Origin: Actinomycetes bacterium
GTDB lineage: Bacteria; Actinomycetota; Coriobacteriia; WRKU01; WQUG01
Direction of reading: 5' to 3'
Assembly (NCBI GenBank): GCA_031268615.1
Contig: JAIRWZ010000060.1
Coordinates: 1-21,752 of the forward strand
Length of the DNA: 21,752 nucleotides
Of the stretch, positions 7,784 through 13,644 are shown piece after piece; the first letter of the stretch is position 1, and every line of letters starts with the position of its first letter. Under the pieces are notes generated by a model that was given only the letters and a program-made list of their open reading frames with translations, did not search any database and was not told the DNA's origin. A program made the translations under genes and the position numbers.

Positions 7784-8232
7784 TGTCTGCGCTCCTTGAA
7801 AAAAGTTTGCAGTAGGGCGGCTGCTTCATCGGCGAGAATTCCGCTCGCCACGTCAAAGCGATGGTTCAGCCGGGCGTCGTCATGCAAGTCGTAAAGGCTG
7901 CCCAGCGCACCAGCTTTGGGATCGGGCGTGCCGTAGACGCAGCGTTTGACGCGCGCTTGGTGCATGGCGCCGGCACACATCGGACAAGGCTCCAAGGTCG
8001 CGTACACCGTGCAGTCCGACAGACGCCAGCGCTCCAGCGTGTGGGCGGCGTCGCGAATGGCCAGCAGTTCGGCGTGGCCCGTGGGGTCGGCATTGCGTTC
8101 GCGCCGATTGCTGGCGGTGGCCACGACCGCGCCTGTGCCGTCAACGACAATCGCGCCGATAGGGACTTCACCGTGATAGGCGGCGTCGCGGGCGGCGTCC
8201 AGCGCAAGGCGCATGTAGTCTGCGTCGTTCAT
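7780..8232 (-). CDS. tadA: tRNA-specific adenosine deaminase TadA
   Basis: This 150-residue cytidine-deaminase-fold enzyme should convert adenosine-34 to inosine in tRNA-Arg(ACG). The zinc and catalytic motifs are complete: TGHAELLAI gives His53 and the proton-shuttling Glu55, and LEPCPMCAGAM gives Cys83 and Cys86. Length and motifs are normal for TadA. The ATG at 8232 lies 6 nt after a TATAGT box with no Shine-Dalgarno, so the mRNA is probably leaderless. The stop overlaps the DUF2207 start (ATGA), which suggests translational coupling. It lies just downstream of the tRNA-Thr/tRNA-Ser pair and structured repeat copy B. Confidence 0.95.
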   Translation of the reverse strand: MNDADYMRLALDAARDAAYHGEVPIGAIVVDGTGAVVATASNRRERNADPTGHAELLAIRDAAHTLERWRLSDCTVYATLEPCPMCAGAMHQARVKRCVYGTPDPKAGALGSLYDLHDDARLNHRFDVASGILADEAAALLQTFFKERRQ

Positions 8233-8238
8233 GCTTCT

Positions 8239-8244
8239 ACTATA
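8239..8244 (-). promoter_or_regulatory. -10 box of tadA
   Basis: TATAGT on minus ends 6 nt before the tadA ATG, which places the likely transcription start at or next to the start codon. The -35 region is weak. Confidence 0.5.
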
Positions 8245-8315
8245 CCGCTACCCATGAGGTTCAAGCTACCGGTGTTGTTTCGGGGCGCATTTGCAAAAAA
8301 CCATTTTCCCCAAAT

Positions 8316-8337
8316 TCTCCCCCAAACAAGGGGGAGA
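8316..8337. repeat. Short inverted repeat
   Basis: TCTCCCCC and GGGGGAGA form a perfect 8-bp stem around a 6-nt loop, between tadA and structured repeat copy B. It lacks an adjoining T run on either strand, so it is not a classical terminator. Confidence 0.6.
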
Positions 8338-8375
8338 GAAGCAAGAATAGCAGGTAGATGGGGTATGAAAAGTTC

Positions 8376-8510
8376 TGGCGGAGAGCCAGGGATTTACGCA
8401 TCTTGTGCTTCGCACAACCTGCGGAGACCTCGCTTCGCTCGCCCCGAAACAGTCCTTAGGGACTGTTTCGCCCTCTCGGGTTCAAATCCCAAAAAGATTT
8501 TGCTAATAGA
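8376..8510 (-). repeat. tRNA-end-mimicking structured repeat, copy B
   Basis: Read on minus, this follows directly after the encoded CCA of tRNA-Ser. It has a TTAGCAA spacer, then GGGATTTGAACCC, and ends with AAATCCCTGGCTCTCCGCCA, an exact copy of the last 20 nt of tRNA-Ser including CCA (8376-8395 equals 8511-8530). Stems visible: outer GGGATTT with AAATCCC; CCC-GAGA-GGG; GAAACAGTCC-CTAA-GGACTGTTTC (perfect 10 bp); TTGTGC-GAA-GCACAA. Copy A at 968-1107 aligns end to end. Confidence 0.75.
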
Positions 8511-8603
8511 TGGCGGAGAGCCAGGGATTTGAACCCTGGATACGGCTCTAAACCGTATACGCGCTTAGCAGGCGCGCGCCTTCAGCCACTCGGCCAGCTC
8601 TCC
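8511..8603 (-). tRNA. tRNA-Ser(GCT)
   Basis: A complete class II tRNA is readable on minus: acceptor GGAGAGC paired with GCTCTCC, discriminator G and encoded CCA. The D arm is GGCCGAGTGGCTGAAGGC. The anticodon loop CTGCTAA between CGCGC and GCGCG gives anticodon GCT (codons AGC/AGT). A long variable arm (TACGGTTTAGAGCCGTA) and T loop GGTTCAAATCC are present. It lies 38 bp after tRNA-Thr on the same strand. Its last 20 nt are duplicated at 8376-8395. Confidence 0.97.
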
Positions 8604-8641
8604 GCATCGTGCCACTTCGGCGCATAAAAGAATACCACAGA

Positions 8642-8717
8642 TGGAGCCAGCTGCCGGACTCGAACCGGCGACCTACTGATTACAAGTCAGTTGCGCTACC
8701 AGCTGCGCCAAGCTGGC
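8642..8717 (-). tRNA. tRNA-Thr(TGT)
   Basis: A complete 76-nt tRNA including encoded CCA: acceptor GCCAGCT paired with AGCTGGC, anticodon arm CTGAC-TTGTAA-TCAG with anticodon TGT (reads ACA), and T arm GCCGG-TTCGAGT-CCGGC. It is the first of two tandem tRNAs downstream of yacP. Confidence 0.97.
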
Positions 8718-8727
8718 TCAAGGCAAC

Positions 8728-8733
8728 AGTATA
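8728..8733 (-). promoter_or_regulatory. -10 box of the tRNA-Thr/tRNA-Ser unit
   Basis: TATACT on minus ends 10 nt before the tRNA-Thr 5' end, a suitable distance for a tRNA promoter. No clear -35 element is seen. Confidence 0.45.
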
Positions 8734-8774
8734 GCACCTGGCAAAGGTTGGGGCGACAGCGAAACGATATATCG

Positions 8775-9281
8775 CTACTGGCCATCTCGGATTTTTTTCA
8801 GCAGCACGCGGGCTTCGGGACTAATACGTTCAATGATTGTGCTGTGTGACGACGGCACGTCACGATCGCGTTCATATTCGCGGTAGGCGAAGTGCAGGCT
8901 TTCAGCAAATTCTACCGCGCTGCGACGGATAACCCCAGCACCCAGCGAAGTCCATTGTACCGCCGCGTCACTACTCACGATTTCGCAGCTGACCGCGTCA
9001 GCGCCGCTCTGTTTAGCCAAACGCTCGATGACCGAATCTGCCGTCTTTCCGTAGGAGGAAAACAGCACCGTCACCCCCAGAATGTCTTCCGGGTCGCGTT
9101 CGGGCTGCGGGTTGTGTGTGCCATCGAAGACGACGGTAACCTGAAACTCCGGTTTAACGAATGACGCAATGTCAGAAATCAAGGCATCCCGTGCCGAATC
9201 CCATTCTCCCGCCTTCGCCAGCGAAGCATACGGCTCCGCCTGAAAAATCACGTTATAGCCGTCAATTATGAGGTGTTTCAT
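8775..9281 (-). CDS. yacP: YacP/Rae1-type NYN-domain ribonuclease
   Basis: This 168-residue protein carries the PIN-like NYN nuclease fold. It opens with the family signature MKHLIIDGYNVIF (Asp7), followed by VVFDGTHN, KTADSVIERL and IVSSDAAVQ, which supply the remaining acidic metal ligands. Bacillus YacP (Rae1) is a ribosome-associated endoribonuclease that cleaves mRNA in the A site; the same role is inferred. The start at 9281 places the signature at the N-terminus and overlaps the rlmB stop by 20 nt, so translation is probably coupled. An in-frame ATG at 9302 is possible but would add seven unconserved residues. The order cysS-rlmB-yacP matches Gram-positive genomes. Confidence 0.9.
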   Translation of the reverse strand: MKHLIIDGYNVIFQAEPYASLAKAGEWDSARDALISDIASFVKPEFQVTVVFDGTHNPQPERDPEDILGVTVLFSSYGKTADSVIERLAKQSGADAVSCEIVSSDAAVQWTSLGAGVIRRSAVEFAESLHFAYREYERDRDVPSSHSTIIERISPEARVLLKKIRDGQ

Positions 9282-10041
9282 AATTTTGCCGAAGGTACTC
9301 ATACATCAGCGCCGTTGCAGCTTGAGCGACATTGAGGGATGACACCTTGCCTTGTTGCGGCAACTTTATCAAGAAATCACAGGTCTCGCTGACCAAACGC
9401 GAGAGTCCGGTGTCCTCTGCTCCCATAACCAGTACGATTTTGCCGCGCAACGGGCTATCCCACGCCAAATCCGAGGCATGTTCTGAAGCTCCGGCCACCC
9501 AATACCCGGCATCTTTTAGCTCTGCCAGGGCACGAGTAATGTTGACAACCTGAGCTGTCGGCAGGTACGAAAAAGCCCCTGCAGCAGCCTTGTGCGCCGC
9601 CGGCGTCAATGCCGCCGCACGGCGAGAAGCCACCACCAGACCGGCTGCGCCTACGGCTTCCGCGCTGCGCGCAACAGCACCGAAATTGCCCGGGTCGGTT
9701 ATGTGGTCCAACACAACCACCAGGGCACTGGTCGCGGTGCGCGTCGCGGCAATGATGTCAGAAAGCGCTGCGAACTGATAGGGTTCTACTTCGGCGATGA
9801 CACCCTGATGAAACCCGCGAGCGGCACCTCGCGCAGCACCGCGGACAGTGCCTCGCTCGCTCATTTCATTCAACCGGTCATGACTGGTCACTTCCCAGGG
9901 AATCCCGGCATCCTGCGCCATCTGCATAATTACGCTAAGCGTCGCATCCGGCTTCATCCCCGACGCGCACCAGATACGTTGTATCGGTTGATGAGCCAGC
10001 AGAGCCTCTTCGATGGCGTGTTTTCCTTCAAGATACGGCAT
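9262..10041 (-). CDS. rlmB: 23S rRNA (guanosine-2'-O-)-methyltransferase RlmB
   Basis: This 259-residue SpoU-family enzyme should methylate the ribose of a conserved guanosine in domain V of 23S rRNA using SAM. The N-terminal substrate-binding part starts YLEGKHAIEEAL. The SPOUT knot motifs are intact: VVLDHITDPGNFGAVARSAE, LVMGAEDTGLS and KVSSLNVAQAATALMYEYL. The ATG at 10041 fits the family N-terminus; an upstream TTG at 10074 would add eleven odd residues. The loop around residue 65 has a short tandem expansion (RGAARGAARG) encoded by diverged 12-bp units. It lies 76 bp after cysS and overlaps yacP. Confidence 0.93.
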   Translation of the reverse strand: MPYLEGKHAIEEALLAHQPIQRIWCASGMKPDATLSVIMQMAQDAGIPWEVTSHDRLNEMSERGTVRGAARGAARGFHQGVIAEVEPYQFAALSDIIAATRTATSALVVVLDHITDPGNFGAVARSAEAVGAAGLVVASRRAAALTPAAHKAAAGAFSYLPTAQVVNITRALAELKDAGYWVAGASEHASDLAWDSPLRGKIVLVMGAEDTGLSRLVSETCDFLIKLPQQGKVSSLNVAQAATALMYEYLRQNYETPHN

Positions 10042-10117
10042 AGTGTAGTAGTGGGCTGTCGAGACCAGCACCAAGCTTCGCCCAAAATGGGCAGCAGCGG
10101 TGCGCCATCCCTCTCCC

Positions 10118-11758
10118 TCATTCCTTTCGCACTAAGCGGGGGCCTTGGGCCGTATCTTCAATCAGCCACCCCAAGGCATCCAGACGGTCGCGCAGAGCAT
10201 CGGCGCGTTCCCAGTCCTTTGCCGAGCGCGCCTCCGTACGTTCTGCCAGTAGTTCTTCTGCCTCCACATCCGTCGCCGACCCCGAAGGCGTCACCACAAC
10301 CCCCAGTACGCCCAACAATTCGATGAGGGCGTCTACGGCCGCCTCCAGTGCGCGCCGGTCTGCGTCAGTCGGAACTTCACTGCCCAACCGGTCCAAAAAC
10401 GAGTTGCCTTCGCGTATCAGTTCAAATAAAGCAGCCAGCGCACCAGCCGTGTTAAAGTCGTCATCCATCTCGACTATGAACTTTGCGTGGGCCTTATCTA
10501 CCGCGTCTACCAAGACTTCGTGACGCGTGTGACGCGTATCAGTATCATCAGGACCGGATTCCCGAGTCAAACCCTGGGATGGCGGCGTAGTGTCAGCCAT
10601 GGCCCGCGTGCCAGGAATGGACGTACTCACTCCATTCTGTTCCGCCCCCCCGCTGGCCGTCACAATCCAGCACGCCCGGTCAACGAAAGTTTGTATGCGC
10701 TCGAGCGTCGTGCCCGTCTCTCGCAGCCGCTCGTCGCTGAACTCGATGGGGCTGCGGTAGTGGGTTTGCAGCATGAGGAGGCGGATGACCGGGACGGAGT
10801 AATTGTCCAGCAGGTCGTTTAGCAGCAGGAAATTGCCCAGCGATTTCGACATTTTTTCGCCGCCCGTTTGCAGCATGCCGCCGTGCATCCAGTAGCGTGC
10901 CATCGGACGGCCCGTTGCGGCTTCTGATTGCGCGATTTCGTTTTCGTGGTGCGGGAAAATCAGGTCCAGGCCGCCGCCGTGGATGTCAAAGGGCAGGCCC
11001 AGCTCTTCCCCCGACATTGCCGAACATTCGATATGCCAGCCCGGTCGTCCCAATCCCCAGGGACTGGGCCAGGCAGGTTCACCCGGTTTCGCGGCTTTCC
11101 ACAGCGCGAAGTCCAGCGGGTCACGTTTGCGATTGCGGTCGGCGGCGCTAACGCGCACACCGCTTTCCAGCTCGTCGATGTTGCGGTGCGACAGCTTGCC
11201 ATAGGTGGGAAAACTGCGCACAGCAAAGTAGACGTCGCGGGCGCCAGCCTCGCCATCAGCGCAGCCAGCACCACCCGCACCCTCCTCGCCGCCACTGTCG
11301 GCGCCATCCCCGCCATCCTCATCGACGCCATCGACGCCGTCCCCCCCATCGGTCACATACGCGTGCCCGTCATCGACCAATCGCTCAATCAGCGCCACCA
11401 TCGCCGGAATGGTTTCCGTTGCACGCGGACGAATGGTGGGGTCCTCGACGCCTAGCGCACGCATTTCGCTGATAAACGCGTCGGCGTATTCCGCGGCAAC
11501 CGCGGCGGGCACGCGTCCTTCCTCATGTGCGCGGGCGATGATTTTGTCGTCCACATCGGTGATATTCTGGACAAATCGCACATCCCACCCACGCCAAACC
11601 AAGTACCGCCGCACCACGTCAAAGGACAGAAAAGTCCGCGCGTTCCCAATATGAATGTAGTTATACACGGTCGGCCCGCACACATACATCGACACCCGCC
11701 CGGCCTCGCGCGGCTGAAATTCCTCTTTACTGCGACTCATGGTGTTATAGATTTTCAT
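10118..11758 (-). CDS. cysS: Cysteinyl-tRNA synthetase with two inserts
   Basis: This class I synthetase charges tRNA-Cys. Motifs are complete: zinc ligand Cys27 in [14 protein letters not shown] at 36-39 (the HIGH motif), Cys245 in [22 protein letters not shown] near 268-279 and KMSKS at 302-306. At 546 residues it is longer than the usual 460-490. Two inserts explain this. One is a Gly/Asp-rich stretch at about 138-173, between VTDG and [10 protein letters not shown]. The other, at about 371-414, just before the conserved [12 protein letters not shown] helix, overlaps a palindromic-repeat copy. The ATG at 11758 is chosen because the family N-terminus (MKIYNT) starts there; the longer open frame to 11887 only reads through another repeat. 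TATAAT ends 7 nt upstream, so the mRNA is probably leaderless. It leads the cysS-rlmB-yacP group. Confidence 0.95.
   Translation of the reverse strand: MKIYNTMSRSKEEFQPREAGRVSMYVCGPTVYNYIHIGNARTFLSFDVVRRYLVWRGWDVRFVQNITDVDDKIIARAHEEGRVPAAVAAEYADAFISEMRALGVEDPTIRPRATETIPAMVALIERLVDDGHAYVTDGGDGVDGVDEDGGDGADSGGEEGAGGAGCADGEAGARDVYFAVRSFPTYGKLSHRNIDELESGVRVSAADRNRKRDPLDFALWKAAKPGEPAWPSPWGLGRPGWHIECSAMSGEELGLPFDIHGGGLDLIFPHHENEIAQSEAATGRPMARYWMHGGMLQTGGEKMSKSLGNFLLLNDLLDNYSVPVIRLLMLQTHYRSPIEFSDERLRETGTTLERIQTFVDRACWIVTASGGAEQNGVSTSIPGTRAMADTTPPSQGLTRESGPDDTDTRHTRHEVLVDAVDKAHAKFIVEMDDDFNTAGALAALFELIREGNSFLDRLGSEVPTDADRRALEAAVDALIELLGVLGVVVTPSGSATDVEAEELLAERTEARSAKDWERADALRDRLDALGWLIEDTAQGPRLVRKE
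10549..10634 (-). repeat. Palindromic repeat PR2 inside cysS
   Basis: On minus the terminal arm GGAGTGAGTACGTCCA is followed by TTCCTGGC and later by a diverged core CCCAGGGTTTGACTCGGG. The copy is in frame and encodes part of the second cysS insert (from [13 protein letters not shown] to SQGLTRESG). The far terminal arm is degenerate. Confidence 0.6.
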
Positions 11759-11765
11759 AGTGTCG

Positions 11766-11771
11766 ATTATA
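11766..11771 (-). promoter_or_regulatory. -10 box of cysS
   Basis: A perfect TATAAT on minus ends 7 nt before the cysS ATG, which predicts a leaderless transcript. The -35 region is T-rich and poor. Repeat PR3 begins about 30 bp further upstream. Confidence 0.6.
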
Positions 11772-11800
11772 CGGGATATACGGAACAGAAAAATAAAACG

Positions 11801-11850
11801 GAGTGAGTACTGAGCCTGCCCCCGGCTTGACCGGAGGTCCATACCAGCCA
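11801..11850 (+). repeat. Palindromic repeat PR3
   Basis: GAGTGAGTACTGAGCCTG is followed by the core CCCCCGGCTTGACCGGAGG and the tail TCCATACCAGCC. It lies 15 bp beyond the vapC remnant and 42 bp upstream of the cysS start. It is nearly identical to PR4 over its first 46 bp. The right terminal arm is missing. Confidence 0.85.
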
Positions 11851-11865
11851 CCCACACTATCCCCG

Positions 11866-11972
11866 CTACAGCTGGGTAAGCTCCCAAGTCTCCAGACGCA
11901 GACCCACTACCCGCCTGAACTCGCGTTGATTGTCAGTGATGAAATGCAGGTATCGGTATCCAGCAGATACAT
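11866..11972 (-). pseudogene. vapC PIN-domain toxin remnant with internal deletion
   Basis: An ATG at 11972, overlapping the vapB stop as TGATG, begins MYLLDTDTCI, the typical start of a VapC PIN ribonuclease with its first metal-binding Asp. The frame ends after 21 codons. In a shifted frame the same stretch encodes FITDNQREFRRVVGLRLETW, the typical end of a PIN domain, closing at 11866. Roughly 100 central codons are gone, including the remaining acidic residues, so no active toxin can be made. I infer an out-of-frame deletion of the centre of the gene. Confidence 0.75.
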
Positions 11973-12229
11973 CACAGCGTCTGCCTTCGCACATCGTCAT
12001 CAAAGGAAGACTGCTCCGGTCGCCTGAAATCGCTGCCCACGTCTCTGTTGCTACCGACACTGTCCCGAAGCGCGCCAAACAGATTTCGCATGCGCGCCGA
12101 CCAACCCTTACGCAGGTGCATATCCAACGCCGCCGCAACATACTTTGACACTGACACCTGCTCGCTGTTGGCCTCACGACTAATCCGTGCCAAAGTCGCG
12201 TCATCCACATATAAAGAAATCTGCGCCAT
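11972..12229 (-). CDS. VapB-type ribbon-helix-helix antitoxin, orphaned
   Basis: This 85-residue protein has an N-terminal ribbon-helix-helix DNA-binding region (ISLYVDDATLARISREAN... then VSVSKYVAAAL, residues about 4-35). An acidic, aromatic-containing tail ends in FRRPEQSSFDDDVRRQTL, as in antitoxins that bind PIN toxins. It should bind DNA as a dimer and repress its own promoter. The stop overlaps the start of vapC, but vapC is gutted, so this is an antitoxin without its toxin. It may still autoregulate or buffer a related toxin. The start at 12229 has only a weak AGAG-type ribosome site. A TATACT sits about 30 nt upstream. Confidence 0.82.
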   Translation of the reverse strand: MAQISLYVDDATLARISREANSEQVSVSKYVAAALDMHLRKGWSARMRNLFGALRDSVGSNRDVGSDFRRPEQSSFDDDVRRQTL

Positions 12230-12294
12230 TCTGTGCTCTTGTCGCTCAAGGCCTCACAAGTATATCAGTGACGACTTTGAACAAAAGCCACTAA

Positions 12295-12426
12295 TCTAAT
12301 ATACGCAGGGACATCATCGAAACCTTCAAGGAAATGCGCGACCGCGCAAACAGCATTGACGTCAAGACCGAAGTAGCAACGCTCGATAAAACCAAGCTCT
12401 CACAAACCCCCTGGCAGAAGGAGTGA
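12295..12426 (+). pseudogene. 3' remnant of an unidentified gene
   Basis: A plus-strand frame without a start reads RDIIETFKEMRDRANSID, then VKTEVATLDKTKLSQTPW, then QKE and stop. The composition is that of a real protein C-terminus (helical, charged, then a T-P-W motif), but I cannot name the family. It is cut at its 5' end near 12295, where the frame meets a stop. Its stop codon is the TGA inside the GAGTGAGTA arm of PR4, so the repeat abuts or truncates the gene end. It is probably debris of a gene lost during rearrangement of the island. Confidence 0.4.
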
Positions 12427-12470
12427 GTACTAAGCCTGCCCCCGGCTTGACCGGGGGTCCATACCAGCAG
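12420..12470 (+). repeat. Palindromic repeat PR4
   Basis: GGAGTGAGTACTAAGCCTG is followed by the perfect core CCCCCGGCTTGACCGGGGG and TCCATACCAGC. It lies 20 bp beyond the nucleotidyltransferase stop, and supplies the stop codon of the plus-strand gene remnant. Confidence 0.88.
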
Positions 12471-12490
12471 CACAACGAGAGCATGAGACA

Positions 12491-13036
12491 CTATTCATCC
12501 CGCAGAGCAGCTTCCAGAGCAACAACACTGGCAGCCTGCAAGCCTGTTCGTAATTCCGGCAACTGCTCACGCGCAATGGCCAGCGCAGCATCCACGTCTC
12601 TAATTTCCAGATGGTGCAAAAGAAAACGTAAGTCGTCCAAATCCGGCGTATCGGTAAAAATCCGCGCTGACGCAATTTTCAGCGCTAACAAGGCTTCCGG
12701 ACGCAATACTTTGACGCGTAGTCCCGGCAATGAGAGAAAGTCCAAGGCTTCATCCTGCATGCTTTGTGTTAGAAAAAATGCGCCTTTCCGGTTTAGCCAA
12801 TCCGAATCAGCATGAAATTGGTGACCGATAGTACGTACCAGTTCACCAATCTGGTCCGTCAATTCGGCTTGAAAAGCAACATCCAAATCTTTTGTCTGTT
12901 CACGTGAGCCGTAATACAACGACAACGCTCCGCCGCCAAACAATACAAATTCCACAAACCGTCCACTTTTGTGCAAACGCGCCGACAGCTCTGTCAGCAT
13001 AAGCATGAATTCATCCGGCGTAAAGCGTGTTTTCAT
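12491..13036 (-). CDS. Nucleotidyltransferase-fold protein (DUF6036-like), probable TA component
   Basis: This 181-residue protein shows a minimal nucleotidyltransferase signature: FGGGALSLYYG at residues 33-43, then DLDV with two acidic residues (Asp50, Asp52). Later VLRPEALLALKIASAR and LDDLRFLLHHLEI resemble the helical half of DUF6036/AbiEii-like enzymes. Relatives transfer nucleotides to RNA or protein and often act in toxin-antitoxin or defence pairs; the substrate here is unknown. It follows a small partner gene by 41 bp on the same strand. The start at 13036 lacks a strong ribosome site, and TATGAT sits 6 nt before the ATG. PR4 lies 20 bp past the stop. Confidence 0.75.
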   Translation of the reverse strand: MKTRFTPDEFMLMLTELSARLHKSGRFVEFVLFGGGALSLYYGSREQTKDLDVAFQAELTDQIGELVRTIGHQFHADSDWLNRKGAFFLTQSMQDEALDFLSLPGLRVKVLRPEALLALKIASARIFTDTPDLDDLRFLLHHLEIRDVDAALAIAREQLPELRTGLQAASVVALEAALRDE

Positions 13037-13077
13037 ATTCTCATCATACTCTGCGCCGCAACCGCCTTGTGCCCCAA

Positions 13078-13518
13078 CTATACCCGCGTCAAGGCGTTGG
13101 CAGACACGAGCAGATTGCGTCGCGCAAACGCCGAAGGACTTTCGCGCCGCAGCGTTTCAACCGATGACGGCGACAAACATTGGCAGGAAATAGGACCGCA
13201 AACCGCCTGATTATCTGATAGAAAATAGCGCGGCAAAGTCGTCCATTCTGGCACCTGCAAATCGTACTCACCAGCCAGCTGTTCGGCTATGGCGGCAAGC
13301 GTCGCCACCTCTGCCTGCGTCATCGCCCCCGAAACTGGTGGCTCGGTATCCAAAAAGACCTGCCGCCGTCCGGAACCAGCCGCGTAAAACGCATCCAGAA
13401 AGTCCCCGACGGCCACATGACCCGGAACCCCCAGCTCACGCTGATACACCACTTCAGCAAAATTGCGCGCCCGACGACGCAAAATATCGGACGAATATGT
13501 CGTGGGAACGGTATGCAT
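13078..13518 (-). CDS. Small partner protein upstream of the nucleotidyltransferase
   Basis: This 146-residue protein has no catalytic motif I can identify. It contains a helical region with LAAIAEQLAGEYDLQVPEWT (about 82-101), then PRYFLSDNQAVCG, and it ends with the strongly patterned FARRNLLVSANALTRV. Proteins with this layout often sit directly before DUF6036-type nucleotidyltransferases and are treated as their cognate partner or antitoxin; that role is inferred from position. The ATG at 13518 has AGGAG close upstream and a GATAAT box 8 nt before it. The gene is the first of a two-gene unit. Confidence 0.65.
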   Translation of the reverse strand: MHTVPTTYSSDILRRRARNFAEVVYQRELGVPGHVAVGDFLDAFYAAGSGRRQVFLDTEPPVSGAMTQAEVATLAAIAEQLAGEYDLQVPEWTTLPRYFLSDNQAVCGPISCQCLSPSSVETLRRESPSAFARRNLLVSANALTRV

Positions 13519-13583
13519 GGTCTCCTATTATCGCACGAAACAAGTGAGCAGACAGGTAGATATATGCTCGTAAAAGCGCCAGG

Positions 13584-13644
13584 AAGTGAGTAACTGAGCC
13601 TGCCCCCGGCTTAACCGGGAGTCCAGTCCTGGGCGCGCTCACTT
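13584..13644 (+). repeat. Palindromic repeat PR5 (complete, 61 bp)
   Basis: This complete copy runs from AAGTGAGTAACTGAGCC through the core CCCCCGGCTTAACCGGGAG to CTGGGCGCGCTCACTT. The arms AAGTGAG and CTCACTT pair, with a nested core stem. The TGA of the fic gene is inside its right arm (minus strand AAGTGA). Confidence 0.92.

Noticed and set aside
8316..8337. Terminator of the tRNA operon
   Set aside because: The 8-bp stem is perfect, but on minus it is followed by ATTTGGGG and not by a T run.
10042..10074. Upstream TTG start for rlmB
   Set aside because: It would add eleven residues outside the family N-terminus; MPYLEGKHA is the normal beginning.
11759..11800. T-box leader before cysS
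   Set aside because: The TATAAT box lies 7 nt before the ATG, which leaves no room for a leader.
11759..11887. N-terminal extension of cysS (43 residues) in the same open frame
   Set aside because: It translates repeat PR3 and the promoter, and the family N-terminus starts at the ATG at 11758.
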